A DNA stretch of 64,000 nt from Microbacterium ulmi (GCF_011759705.1 NZ_JAAOZF010000001.1:434001-498000), one strand, 5' to 3'; shown: positions 46,704 to 55,230, numbered from the stretch's first letter. The notes: generated by a model not told the origin, from the sequence alone. Program-made: numbers and translations.

Positions 46704-47137
46704 GCGAAGCCCATCCACTCCGAGAGCGGGACGCTGAGGTTCAGGATGTGCCAGAGGCCGACGAGGATGCCCGCGCCGGCGAGCCACAGGAGCCGCCGCG
46801 TCCAGGCGGGGCGGACGACGAAGTTGCGATTGGCGCGCAGCCCGTCGCGCTGGGCGAGGACGTCCCAGCCGTAGCACGCGACGACGACGAAGGGCGTCAG
46901 GAGATAGCCGACGAGACTCAGCCAGAACGCGTCGGACCTGACGAGGGGCACCGGGATGCCGAGCACGGCGACGGGACCGCTCGCCGCGATCGCGACCACG
47001 ACGGCGATGGCGACGCTGACGGCGAGCGCGGCCGAGCCCACGATGAGGGGAAGCGACGACGCCCCCGCTCGAGCGGGCGCTGCGGCAGCCGTGAGGCTGG
47101 ACGACGCAGGTCGCTGCGGCGTCGACGGCGTCGACAT
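46700..47137 (-). CDS. Small three-helix membrane protein, first gene of the tubulin-like operon
   Basis: 145 residues. A Ser/Thr/Pro/Ala-rich N-terminus is followed by three hydrophobic helices at about 28-53 (LPLIVGSAALAVSVAIAVVV), 71-94 and 115-133, with a basic loop RANRNFVVRPAWTRR. No family recognised. ATG 47137 is preceded by GAGGGG. The stop overlaps the vWA start (ATGA), indicating coupled translation and a shared role. Confidence 0.78.
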   Translation of the reverse strand: MSTPSTPQRPASSSLTAAAAPARAGASSLPLIVGSAALAVSVAIAVVVAIAASGPVAVLGIPVPLVRSDAFWLSLVGYLLTPFVVVACYGWDVLAQRDGLRANRNFVVRPAWTRRLLWLAGAGILVGLWHILNLSVPLSEWMGFA

Positions 47138-47395
47138 CGGGATCGTCCCCTCGTGCTCCGGCCCGACGAGAGAGTCGGCGGCTCGTGGAGAGCCACCCAG
47201 AGTCTAAGAAGGCCGTCCGACAAAACTCCTGTGAAAAACAGAGTAGGGCGCTGTGACTGGTGTGAAAAGAGTGACGGATGTGCACTCCTGCGGAAGGGAC
47301 GGCCCGGAGCGGGCCCTCTCGTGCCCTGCGGCGACCGCCGTCACAGTCCGTAACCGCCACGACGTCGAGCCGTCACGGACTCCTACGCTCACAGG
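47138..47395. promoter_or_regulatory. Divergent intergenic region between tubulin-like operon and thioester protein
   Basis: 258 nt with an unusually AT-rich patch at about 47215-47275 (runs of A, CTGTGAAAAACAG mini-inverted repeat). It must hold both divergent promoters. Apart from the TACGCT box at 47384 I cannot assign boxes with confidence. Confidence 0.4.
47384..47389 (+). promoter_or_regulatory. -10 box TACGCT, leaderless
   Basis: TACGCT-N6-ATG for the thioester-domain gene. Confidence 0.5.
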
Positions 47396-50056
47396 ATGCC
47401 CGAAACACGCCTCCCTCGACGCGCCTCCGCGGCGCCCCGCCGGATCGCCCTCGCCTCTCTGACGGCCGTCGCCGTCGCCGCGGCATCCGCCCTCGTCGCC
47501 GTCCCGGCTGCCACTGCAGCCGTCGGCGACTCCTACAAGTACTACGGCAGCTATGTCTCGGCGAGCGTACGGCTCGCGGCCCCCGATGCCGGCACGTTCT
47601 CGGCGCGCTCGTACGCACTTCAAGGTCAGAGCGGAGCGGCGAGCACCTCGGGCGACTACTCCGTCGACTTCCACGGCACGCCGCCCGCGAACAACAACGA
47701 CTACGTTCAGGCCGAGTGGGCAGAGCCGCTCCTTCCCGCGGTGGCCGTGGAGGCGCGCGGCGAGGTCGAGTGGATCCTCAAGAACTCGTACCCCGTCGTC
47801 GACACGAGCAGGCTGCGCGACGCGATCCGTGCGAGCGACCCCAGCTTCCCGCAGGGGTACTTCTCCGAGTCCGAGGCGGTCGCCGGCACGCAGGCCGCGA
47901 TCTGGCACCTGACGGACGGCGTCGACCTCGATCTCGCCAACACGAGCCCCAACACCGACCGCGTCAAGAAGCTGTACGCGTGGCTCCTCGCGAACGCGGA
48001 CGGCGCCCCGGCGACGACCGGGGCCGCCCCTCGGCTCGACGTCATCAGCGACGGCGGCCGGACGGCGTTCTCCCTCGAGCCGGGCGGGGCCGCGGGACCC
48101 TTCACGGTCGCGAGCTCGACGCCCGTCACGCTCACGGTCAAGGGCGACGCCGCCCGCATCGTCGATGCCTCGGGCTCCGCGCTCACCGGCACGCTCCCTG
48201 CCGACACGGTCTTCTACGTGCAGCCGACGTCGTCGCCTGCACTTCCCGGCTCGGCGACCGTCACCGCGACGGGCCAGTCCGTCACGACGACGGTCCTGCG
48301 CGCCGCGAAGGGCTCGCACAACGTCGCGCCCTACGCACCGCGCGAGACGCTCGCACAGCTGTCGTCGACGACGCAGAAGGCGACGGACACGCAGGCCGTC
48401 AGCTGGACGATCGACCAGACCTCGGCGGGCTCGTTCGACCCGGACGGCGCAGCGACCGAGCGCACCTACAACTACTACCGTCCGGGCGTCCTGAGCGCGA
48501 CGCTCGAGCGCATCTCGTTCACCGACGGCACGACGACCGAGACCGATCTGCTCGGCATCCAGGGCTCGGGCTCCACCGCGAGCGCCGACGTGTACTCGGC
48601 CGACTTCGCGACGACGACGGCCGCCGAGGCCCAGACCGGCTGGCGCGGTCCCGCCCTGCGCGACAACTCGCGCCTCGCCGAGGTGCCGTGGACAGCGGAT
48701 GCCGCGGGCGAGCTCACGTGGATCCTGCAGCACTCCTACCCGACCCTGTCGACGTCGAAGCTCACGGCCGCACTCGCCGACCGCCGTGACGCCAACACGG
48801 GCGACATCAAGAACTGGGAGGCGATCGCCGCGACGCAGGCCGCGATCTGGCACTACACCGACGGCAAGGACCTCGACACGACCCGCTACCTCGACCCGGT
48901 CTCCGAGACGACGGCGACGACGGATGCCGGTGCCCCCGCGATCGACTTCGCCTTCGCCGTCCCGGTCGAGCTGCGCGACTACGCCGTCACGAGCCTCGGC
49001 AGCGCCGACGCGCCGACGTCGTGGAAGCTCCAGCGCTCCTCGGACGGCGGACAGACGTGGACGGATGTCTCGTCCTCCGCGACGACGCACACGTTCGCGG
49101 GCCCCGGCACGAAGCGCACCGTCCTCGGCGCCTCCGCGACCTACGGCGGATACAGGGACTACCGGCTCGTCGTGACCGACGGCCGGAGTGCCGAGCAGCC
49201 CGTCGACATCGCGGACGTGCACTTCGACGGCTTCGGCGTCTTCGGGTCGCAGCCGAACGACGTCTACCGCGAATACGCCAACAACGAGGACGTCGTCGCG
49301 GCGTACGAGTACCTGCTCGAGGGCGCGAACGCCGAGGGTCCCGCAGCGCTGCCGGCTGCGCCGAGCGTGTCTCTCGCGGGCGCTCAGACGTCGTTCGAGA
49401 CGACCAAGACCCCCGCCGCGGTCGGTCCGTTCACGCTCGAGGGCTCCACCTCGGCGCGGGTCGCCGTGGCAGGCGCAGACGGCGTCGCCGTGCGCACGGC
49501 GGCAGACGCGACGGATGCCGAGCAGCTCGTCCTCGACGCAGGCGAGTCGTTCTGGGTCTTCCCGGGCGCCAACCGCTCCGCGGAGCTCACCGTGACGGCG
49601 GACGGCTCAGCGGTCAACGCCGTGAGCGTGCGCGGCATCTGCGTCGACGGCGAGGAGCGCCCAGCGCTCCTGCAGCTCGGCGTCGCGTCGAGCCACGCGA
49701 ACGCCTCGCTCGCGATCTCGCTGACGCCCGCGGCCGAGCCCGTGCCGCAGGCGCCCGCATGGGATTCCCGCACCGTCTACACGGGCGGCGAGAACGTCTC
49801 CTACGACGGACGCCTCTTCAGGGCGCAGTGGTGGACGCAGGGCGACGTGCCCGGCAGCACGCCGTGGGGCTCGTGGACCGAGATCGCCTCGCCCGTCGAC
49901 ACCTCGGAGGGAGCCGCGCCCGCATGGGCCTCCTCGACCGTGTACACGGGCGGCGAGACCGTCGCGTTCCAGGGGTCGCTGTGGATAGCCCAGTGGTGGA
50001 CGCGCAACCAGGAGCCCGGCGCATCCGAGTGGGGCCCGTGGACGCGCGTGTCGTGA
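47396..50056 (+). CDS. Secreted double thioester-domain-like protein with two chitin-binding modules
   Basis: 886 residues with an N-terminal signal peptide (cleavage probably after VPAATAA). Two TQXA/thioester-like domains are visible: residues about 42-205, with GTQAAIWHLTDG, and about 340-520, with ATQAAIWHYTDG. In active domains the Gln forms a thioester with a Cys in a Y-C-I/V-D motif; here these read YSVDFHGT (Ser89) and VYSADFAT (Ser401), so neither can form the bond. After further beta domains come two CBM5/12-type chitin-binding modules (about 787-886; GGENVSYDGRLFRAQWWT, GGETVAFQGSLWIAQWWT). No LPXTG sorting signal. Likely a secreted carbohydrate-binding surface protein. Confidence 0.85.
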   Translation: MPETRLPRRASAAPRRIALASLTAVAVAAASALVAVPAATAAVGDSYKYYGSYVSASVRLAAPDAGTFSARSYALQGQSGAASTSGDYSVDFHGTPPANNNDYVQAEWAEPLLPAVAVEARGEVEWILKNSYPVVDTSRLRDAIRASDPSFPQGYFSESEAVAGTQAAIWHLTDGVDLDLANTSPNTDRVKKLYAWLLANADGAPATTGAAPRLDVISDGGRTAFSLEPGGAAGPFTVASSTPVTLTVKGDAARIVDASGSALTGTLPADTVFYVQPTSSPALPGSATVTATGQSVTTTVLRAAKGSHNVAPYAPRETLAQLSSTTQKATDTQAVSWTIDQTSAGSFDPDGAATERTYNYYRPGVLSATLERISFTDGTTTETDLLGIQGSGSTASADVYSADFATTTAAEAQTGWRGPALRDNSRLAEVPWTADAAGELTWILQHSYPTLSTSKLTAALADRRDANTGDIKNWEAIAATQAAIWHYTDGKDLDTTRYLDPVSETTATTDAGAPAIDFAFAVPVELRDYAVTSLGSADAPTSWKLQRSSDGGQTWTDVSSSATTHTFAGPGTKRTVLGASATYGGYRDYRLVVTDGRSAEQPVDIADVHFDGFGVFGSQPNDVYREYANNEDVVAAYEYLLEGANAEGPAALPAAPSVSLAGAQTSFETTKTPAAVGPFTLEGSTSARVAVAGADGVAVRTAADATDAEQLVLDAGESFWVFPGANRSAELTVTADGSAVNAVSVRGICVDGEERPALLQLGVASSHANASLAISLTPAAEPVPQAPAWDSRTVYTGGENVSYDGRLFRAQWWTQGDVPGSTPWGSWTEIASPVDTSEGAAPAWASSTVYTGGETVAFQGSLWIAQWWTRNQEPGASEWGPWTRVS

Positions 50057-50066
50057 CGGAGTGAAG

Positions 50067-50114
50067 GACGGATGCCGGCTCCCCCGCTCGACGCGGCGGG
50101 AGCCGGCATCCGTC
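50067..50114. terminator. Strong hairpin terminator between convergent genes
   Basis: A 17-bp perfect stem (50067-50083 with 50098-50114) has further pairing in the apex. It lies between the stops of the thioester-domain gene and the carbonic anhydrase gene. Confidence 0.7.
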
Positions 50115-50134
50115 GTCCGGCGCCGTCCGTGCGG

Positions 50135-50716
50135 CTATGACGTCGCGCGGCCCGCTTCGGTCGCCGCGGGGATCTCGACGAGCCTGCCCGTGCGGACGTC
50201 GTAGACGTACCCGTGGACGGGGATGCGCGCCGGCACGAGCGGGTGGCGCCGGATGCGCGCGACGTCGTCGACGACGGCCTGCGCCCGGTCCGAGATCGTG
50301 AGCCAGTCGATGTACGCGCCCTCGGCCGAGCCGGGGCCCTCGCCGACGTCGTAGAAGCCCTCGGCGCCGAGTGCCGCCGTCTCGAGGCTGTTGGCCAGCA
50401 GGCCCCGGATGACGTCGTCCGTGAAGAACTCCATGCCGCAGTCGGTGTGGTGGATGACGAACCACTCCCTCGTGCCGAGCAGCTTGTACGAGATGACGAG
50501 CGAGCGGATCGCGTCGTCCGACGCGCGACCGCCCGCGTTGCGGATGACGTGCGCGTCGCCCTCGCTCAGCCCCGCGTACTTCGCCGGATCCAGTCGTGCG
50601 TCCATGCACGTGAGGATCGCGAATCCACGGACCGGGGGCAGCGCGAGCTCGCTCTTCGCGCCGAAGTGGGCGACGTAGGCATCGTTGGCGGCGAGCACTT
50701 CTTCGAGCACGGACAT
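50135..50716 (-). CDS. Beta-class carbonic anhydrase
   Basis: 193 residues. Hydrates CO2 to bicarbonate with zinc. Zinc ligands are visible as Cys in [12 protein letters not shown] (with the Asp-Arg dyad) and the His/Cys pair in [32 protein letters not shown] is the typical core. ATG 50716 follows AAGGAG at good spacing; upstream residues in frame are not family-like. Monocistronic. Confidence 0.93.
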   Translation of the reverse strand: MSVLEEVLAANDAYVAHFGAKSELALPPVRGFAILTCMDARLDPAKYAGLSEGDAHVIRNAGGRASDDAIRSLVISYKLLGTREWFVIHHTDCGMEFFTDDVIRGLLANSLETAALGAEGFYDVGEGPGSAEGAYIDWLTISDRAQAVVDDVARIRRHPLVPARIPVHGYVYDVRTGRLVEIPAATEAGRATS

Positions 50717-50965
50717 GGGGCTCCTTCGACCTGATCGGGCAGTTGGGGCCACGGTAGGTCCGGTGCGAGGCCCGCGGTGAAGTGTTCCCGATTATGACGA
50801 CGGGTCGGGATGCCGCAGCCGTCGGCCGGGGCTGCGGATGCCGGTGAGGCGCTCGCCGAGCTCCCGGACGCGGGGGCCCTCAGCGGGGTCGGTGATGCGG
50901 GGATGCGGCATCCGCGGCCCGACGCTCCGCGACGCCGTCGCCTCGACGGGCCCGCGAGCGCCGCC

Positions 50966-51469
50966 TCAGACCGCGGCGGCGAGCGCTGCGAGCTCGTCGC
51001 CGACGAGCCGCTGCGTCGTCCACTCGCTCATCGGCACCGCGCCGATCGAGCGGTAGAACCCGATCGCGGGAGCGTTCCAGTCGAGCACCGACCACTCGAG
51101 CCGCGAGTACCCCCGCTCGACACAGACGGCGGCGAGCGATGCGATGAGCGCCTTCCCGTACCCGAGGCAGCGCTGTCCCTCGTCGACGAAGAGGTCTTCG
51201 AGCCAGACGCCGTGCCGGCCCGTCCATGTCGAGTAGGTCAGGAACCAGATCGCGATGCCGACGACCTGGCCGTCTCGTTCGACGACGTGTGCGAACGCCT
51301 GCGGCGCGGGCCCGAAGAGGGTCGCCTCGAGGGCCTCGATCGTGTTCTGGACGGCATCAGGCTCGCGCTCGTAGACGGCGAGCGCCTGGATGCACGCGAG
51401 GATGCCGGGCTCGTCGCCCGGGCGCGCGTCGCGAAGGATCGCGCCGCCGGCGAGGGTTCCGGACGTCAT
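50966..51469 (-). CDS. GNAT-family N-acetyltransferase
   Basis: 167 residues. Single GNAT fold: ILRDARPGDEPGILACIQAL at the N-terminus, ACGIAIWF-type strand, WLEDLFVDEGQRCLGYGKAL (acetyl-CoA loop Q-R-x-x-G-x-G/A) and LEWSVLDWNAPAIGFYRSIG. This pattern matches the diamine/thialysine acetyltransferase-like subgroup, but the substrate is not certain. Leaderless: TACGCT lies 6 nt before the ATG. Confidence 0.9.
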   Translation of the reverse strand: MTSGTLAGGAILRDARPGDEPGILACIQALAVYEREPDAVQNTIEALEATLFGPAPQAFAHVVERDGQVVGIAIWFLTYSTWTGRHGVWLEDLFVDEGQRCLGYGKALIASLAAVCVERGYSRLEWSVLDWNAPAIGFYRSIGAVPMSEWTTQRLVGDELAALAAAV

Positions 51470-51475
51470 GCATCG

Positions 51476-51481
51476 AGCGTA
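51476..51481 (-). promoter_or_regulatory. -10 box TACGCT, leaderless
   Basis: TACGCT-N6-ATG for the GNAT gene. Confidence 0.5.
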
Positions 51482-51581
51482 TCGACCGCATCCGCCGTCG
51501 CTGTGCGGCGATGGACTCCGCGTGGGCGCGGCGTGCGCGGGCGGATGCGGGGGTCGCCGCCTGCCGTCGCGCGACCGCGGG

Positions 51582-52463
51582 TCAGTCGCCGTCGCCGCGC
51601 GTCCTCACGTCCCGGCGGCCGAGCGCGGCGCGCGCCGCCTCCACGGCGTCGGCGGACGCCGAGTAGGTGTGCTCGCGAGCCGGGAAGGCGCCGCTGCGCA
51701 CGTCGTCCACGTAAGCGGCGACGCCGGCCGTCATCGCGTCGCCGATCGCGGCGTACCGCTTGACGAACTTCGCAGCGCGACCGTCCGTGATGCCGAGCAG
51801 GTCGTGCAGCACGAGCACCTGCCCGTCTGCGGGGCCCGCGCCGATGCCGATGACGGGGATGCGCAGCGCCGGCAGCACGACGCCGACCACGTCGGCGGGG
51901 ACCGCCTCGACGACGAGCGCGAAGGCCCCGGCATCCTGGACCGCGAGAGCCTCGTCGACGATGCGCGCCGCCGTCTGGGCCGTTCGGCCCTGCGCACGGA
52001 GGCCTCCGAGGGCGGTCGCCGTCTGCGGAGTGAGCCCGATGTGGGCGACGACGGGGATGCCGGCCGCCACGACGGCCCTGATTCGGCTCAGCCGCGCGGG
52101 TCCGCCGCCTTCGAGCTTCACGGCATCCGCGCCCCCCTCCTTCACGAAGCGCACGGCCGTCGCGACCGCCTGCTCGTCCGAGACCTCGGTCGATCCGAAC
52201 GGGAGGTCGCACACGACGAACGCCGTGCGGGCTCCGCGGCGCACGGCTCCCGCGAGCACGAGCATCTCGTCCGTCGTGACCGACACCGTCGAGTCGTGTC
52301 CGAGCACGACCTGCGCCCCCGAGTCGCCGACGAGCACCATGTCGACTCCGGCTGTGTCCGCGATGCGCGCGGAGGGGTGGTCGTACGCCGTCACCATGAC
52401 GATCCGCTCGCCGTTCGCCTTCATCTCGGCCAGGCGGGGGATGCTCATCGGCGCGCGGGTCAT
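51582..52463 (-). CDS. panB: 3-methyl-2-oxobutanoate hydroxymethyltransferase
   Basis: 293 residues. Makes ketopantoate from ketoisovalerate and methylene-THF. The N-terminus is SIPRLAEMKANGERIVMVTA. The metal and substrate residues lie in VDMVLVGDSGAQVVLGHDST, and KLEGG, AHIGLTPQ and IPVIGIGAGPADGQVLVLHD follow. ATG 52463 overlaps the panC stop (ATGA). Last gene of a three-gene pantothenate operon. Confidence 0.97.
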   Translation of the reverse strand: MTRAPMSIPRLAEMKANGERIVMVTAYDHPSARIADTAGVDMVLVGDSGAQVVLGHDSTVSVTTDEMLVLAGAVRRGARTAFVVCDLPFGSTEVSDEQAVATAVRFVKEGGADAVKLEGGGPARLSRIRAVVAAGIPVVAHIGLTPQTATALGGLRAQGRTAQTAARIVDEALAVQDAGAFALVVEAVPADVVGVVLPALRIPVIGIGAGPADGQVLVLHDLLGITDGRAAKFVKRYAAIGDAMTAGVAAYVDDVRSGAFPAREHTYSASADAVEAARAALGRRDVRTRGDGD

Positions 52464-53314
52464 CGGCCGGTCTCCGGGTCGATCTCGACGTTGTCGATGA
52501 GCCGGGTCGGCCCCGCTCTCGCCGCGACGGCGACGAGCGCGCGACGATCGACGACCTGCATGGGTTCGAGCGTATCGGGGTCGACGACGGCGAGGTACTC
52601 GGGGTCGATGCCGGCACCGGCGAGGACGTCGAGTCCCCGCGCCCGAAGCGCCGCGGCATCGGTTTCGCCGGCGGCCGCGGCATCCCGGATCGCTCCGAGG
52701 GCACGCGGGATCGCGGCGGCGCGTCGACGCTCGTCGGGGCTCAGGCGGGCGTTGCGGCTCGAGCGCGCGAGGCCGTCGTCGTCGCGCGAGGTCGGGCGCA
52801 CGGCGATCTTCGCGGCGATGCCGAGGTCGGCCACGGCGCGGCGCACGACGACGACCTGCTGGGCGTCCTTCGCCCCGAAGTACGCCGTGTCGGGCAGCAC
52901 CGCGAGCAGGAGCTTGACGACGACGGTCGCGACGCCGTCGAAGTGGGCCCGGCCGCGGTGCGCGCCCTCGAGGGTCTCGGCGATACGCCCCGAGACGCTC
53001 ACGGTCGTGGCGAATCCCGCGGGATACATCTCGGATGCATCGGGCGCGAAGACGACATCGACGCCGGCGGATGCCGCGAGCTCGACGTCTCGATCCTCGG
53101 TCCGCGGATACGCCGTGAGGTCGGCGGCCTCGTCGAACTGGGTGGGGTTCACGAAGATCGACAGCACGATGGTCTCGTTCTCGGCGCGGGCCGCGCGCAG
53201 GAGCGAGAGGTGTCCCTCGTGCAGCGCACCCATCGTCGGGACGAACCCGATGCGGCCCGCGCGGGCGCCGGCGAGCGCCGCGCGCAGGTCGGCGACGGTG
53301 CGGACGATCCTCAT
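52460..53314 (-). CDS. panC: Pantothenate synthetase
   Basis: 284 residues. Joins pantoate and beta-alanine using ATP. Motifs are GFVPTMGALHEGHLSLLRAA (HxGH-type nucleotide site), VNPTQFDEAADLTAYPRTED, YFGAKDAQQVVVVRRAVADL and SSRNARLSPDERRRA. ATG 53314 overlaps the upstream DUF2520 gene by 4 nt. Confidence 0.97.
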   Translation of the reverse strand: MRIVRTVADLRAALAGARAGRIGFVPTMGALHEGHLSLLRAARAENETIVLSIFVNPTQFDEAADLTAYPRTEDRDVELAASAGVDVVFAPDASEMYPAGFATTVSVSGRIAETLEGAHRGRAHFDGVATVVVKLLLAVLPDTAYFGAKDAQQVVVVRRAVADLGIAAKIAVRPTSRDDDGLARSSRNARLSPDERRRAAAIPRALGAIRDAAAAGETDAAALRARGLDVLAGAGIDPEYLAVVDPDTLEPMQVVDRRALVAVAARAGPTRLIDNVEIDPETGR

Positions 53315-54417
53315 GCGGTGCCCTTCGCGTGCAGTGCAGGTGTGACGGATGCCGCTGCCGCGGCCGGCGCGGGAGCGGGAGCTGACGCAGAGGGTGCCGC
53401 GGAGGGCGGCGCGGGAGCGGGAGCCGACGCAGAGGATGCCGCGGCGGGCGGCGCGGGAGCGGGAGCCGAGGAAGCGAGTGCGGCGGTGGGCGGCGCAGCT
53501 CGCACAGCGTGCGGCGCGGGAGCGGGAGCTGAAGCAGAGGGTGCCGCGGAGGGCGACACCGGAGCGGGAGCCGACGCAGAGGGTGCCGCGGAGGGCGACA
53601 CCGGAGCGGGAGCCGACGCAGCAGGCGACGCCGGCGCGGACCTCGAGGCGCGGGGCTCCGCCGCCGGGCCCGAGGTCTCGGTCGTCGCGAGCTCTCGCGT
53701 CGCCTCGGCGAGTGCGTCGAAGAGCGCGAGCCGCTCGGGCAGGCGCTCGGCGACGGCGGCGCGCTGGCGTGCGACGGTCTCGTCATCGCGGCGGGCGATG
53801 GGCCCCGTGAGCGCCGCGGCGGCGCCTTCGGCCGCCCAGTTCTCGACCGCGGCCCGCACGAGCGGGACGAGCGCCGCCCGATCGAGCCCGGCCGTCGCGG
53901 CGACCTGCTCGGCGAAGCCCTCGACCGCCATGAGGAAGTTCGATGCGATCGAGGCGGCCGCGTGGTAGGCGGCGCGGTCGTCGTCCTCGACGTCGACGCC
54001 CTGCAGGCCGAGGGCAGCGGCGAGCGCCACCGCCGCCGCGCGTGCGCGAGCGGTCGACGCCGCGATCGCCGCCGGGACCCCGCCGAACGCGACGCGCGGC
54101 CCCGTCACCGTCATGAGGGGATGGATGCTGAACGCCTCGTGCGGTGCGAGCGGCTCGAGCGTCGTGGCGCCCGAGAGGTGGCCCACGAGCCGGCCCGTCG
54201 CGACGCCGACCGCTGCCGTCGCGATCTCCGCGTCGGGAACGGCGAGCAGCACGATGTCGGCGTGCTCCCCCGTCGCCCCGCGCCCCGCCGGGCCTTCGAC
54301 CTCCACGCCCGCTTCGCGGAGCGCCGCCGCGAGCGCCGTGCCCATGCGCCCGGCGCCGACGACGAGCACGGCGCCGAGGGGAGGCACCGGGGAGGGGGAA
54401 GCGGGAGCGTCGGGCAT
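53311..54417 (-). CDS. Rossmann-like/DUF2520 protein, possible ketopantoate reductase
   Basis: 368 residues. Residues about 14-130 form a Rossmann domain (VLVVGAGRMGTALAAALREA) and 130-250 the helical DUF2520 part (AAYHAAASIASNFLMAVEGF). In mycobacteria the equivalent gene also precedes panC. Since panE is not seen here, it is a candidate for the ketopantoate-reducing step (inference). The last 110 residues are an Ala/Pro/Ser tail encoded by roughly 42-bp repeats; the family normally ends before this. ATG 54417 is used; a TTG at 54465 is possible. Confidence 0.83.
   Translation of the reverse strand: MPDAPASPSPVPPLGAVLVVGAGRMGTALAAALREAGVEVEGPAGRGATGEHADIVLLAVPDAEIATAAVGVATGRLVGHLSGATTLEPLAPHEAFSIHPLMTVTGPRVAFGGVPAAIAASTARARAAAVALAAALGLQGVDVEDDDRAAYHAAASIASNFLMAVEGFAEQVAATAGLDRAALVPLVRAAVENWAAEGAAAALTGPIARRDDETVARQRAAVAERLPERLALFDALAEATRELATTETSGPAAEPRASRSAPASPAASAPAPVSPSAAPSASAPAPVSPSAAPSASAPAPAPHAVRAAPPTAALASSAPAPAPPAAASSASAPAPAPPSAAPSASAPAPAPAAAAASVTPALHAKGTA
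53371..53640. repeat. 42-bp tandem repeats inside the DUF2520 gene
   Basis: About six imperfect units beginning GGAGCGGGAGC occur at 42-bp steps (53371, 53413, 53455, then 53518, 53560, 53602). They encode the S-A-P-A-P-rich tail. A non-repeat insert separates the third and fourth units. Confidence 0.75.
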
Positions 54418-54509
54418 GGTGAAGCGGAAGAGGATGCTGCGGCCGCTGTCGGTCGCGCTCTGCAACCGTACCGCGGTGCGCGACGGGAGCGCGCGGCGGC
54501 GACGTCCGA

Positions 54510-54596
54510 CCCCGGCCGTCAGGCGCGAGTGAGCACGACCCCGGCCGTCAGGCGCGAGTGAGCACGACCCCGGCCGTCAGGCGCGAGTGAGCACGA
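54510..54596. repeat. 29-bp exact tandem repeat, three copies
   Basis: Units at 54510-54538, 54539-54567 and 54568-54596. The right-most copy contains the last codons and stop of the neighbouring reductase gene (V-L-T-R-A-stop); the other two duplicate them downstream of the true stop. Confidence 0.9.
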
Positions 54597-54972
54597 GCGC
54601 GGCAGGCATGCGGCCGACGACGGAGCGGAACGGACGCTTCGCGAGCGCCGCCGCCTCGCCCGGGTCGACGATCCGCGGTGCGATCACGCGCTGATCGCGA
54701 CCCCGCTGCGTGAGCACCGCGCCGTCCGCGGAGACGACGTTCCGCGCCCAGTTCGTGGTCGGCCCCCATGGCAGCCCGATGAGGACGACGTTCGCGTCGG
54801 CGGTCGGCACGACCGCGATCGGGGTGGCGTATCCGGTGCCGCTGCGGCGCCCGACATGGTGGATGACCGCCCACAGCGGGAACCACCGACGGCCCGCGAG
54901 CGCGCGGGCGACGGGCGCGATCGCACGCTGGGCCGCCCGGGGAGGGCCGGACGGTCGGTTCGCGTCGTTCAT
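54577..54972 (-). CDS. Deazaflavin (F420)-dependent nitroreductase-family protein
   Basis: 131 residues, the usual length of the DUF385/Ddn family, split-barrel flavoproteins that use F420 or FMN. Features are FPLWAVIHHVGRRSGTGYAT (HxGRxSG cofactor motif), LIGLPWGPTTNWARNV and SVVGRMPAALVLTRA. ATG 54972 has GAAGGA upstream. Its final codons lie inside a 29-bp triple repeat. Substrate unknown. Confidence 0.88.
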   Translation of the reverse strand: MNDANRPSGPPRAAQRAIAPVARALAGRRWFPLWAVIHHVGRRSGTGYATPIAVVPTADANVVLIGLPWGPTTNWARNVVSADGAVLTQRGRDQRVIAPRIVDPGEAAALAKRPFRSVVGRMPAALVLTRA

Positions 54973-55010
54973 TCCTTCAGCATGCCCCCGCTCGGCACGG
55001 ATGAACAGAC

Positions 55011-55142
55011 GCGCGTCGCACGGCGGCATCCATCCGTCGACCGCGGTCCGTGCGCGAGATCCGCCTCGGCGGGGGGATGCGCGTCGCACGGCGGCATCCA
55101 TCCGTCGACCGCGGTCCGTGCGCGAGATCCGCCTCGGCGGGG
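55011..55142. repeat. 64-bp direct repeat, two exact copies
   Basis: Copies at 55011-55074 and 55079-55142 are separated by 4 bp in the gap upstream of two divergent genes. No coding role seen; probably a recent tandem duplication. Confidence 0.9.
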
Positions 55143-55230
55143 ATCGCGCTCTCGAGCGTCTCCGCAGGCGGGGTGGCCTGCGACACGGCCGCGAACGAGT
55201 GAACGGGAGCCCGAATCGGCATCCGCGACG

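Noticed and set aside
54510..54596. CRISPR-like 29-bp repeats
   Set aside because: The three copies are directly adjacent with no spacers and overlap a gene end; no cas genes are nearby.
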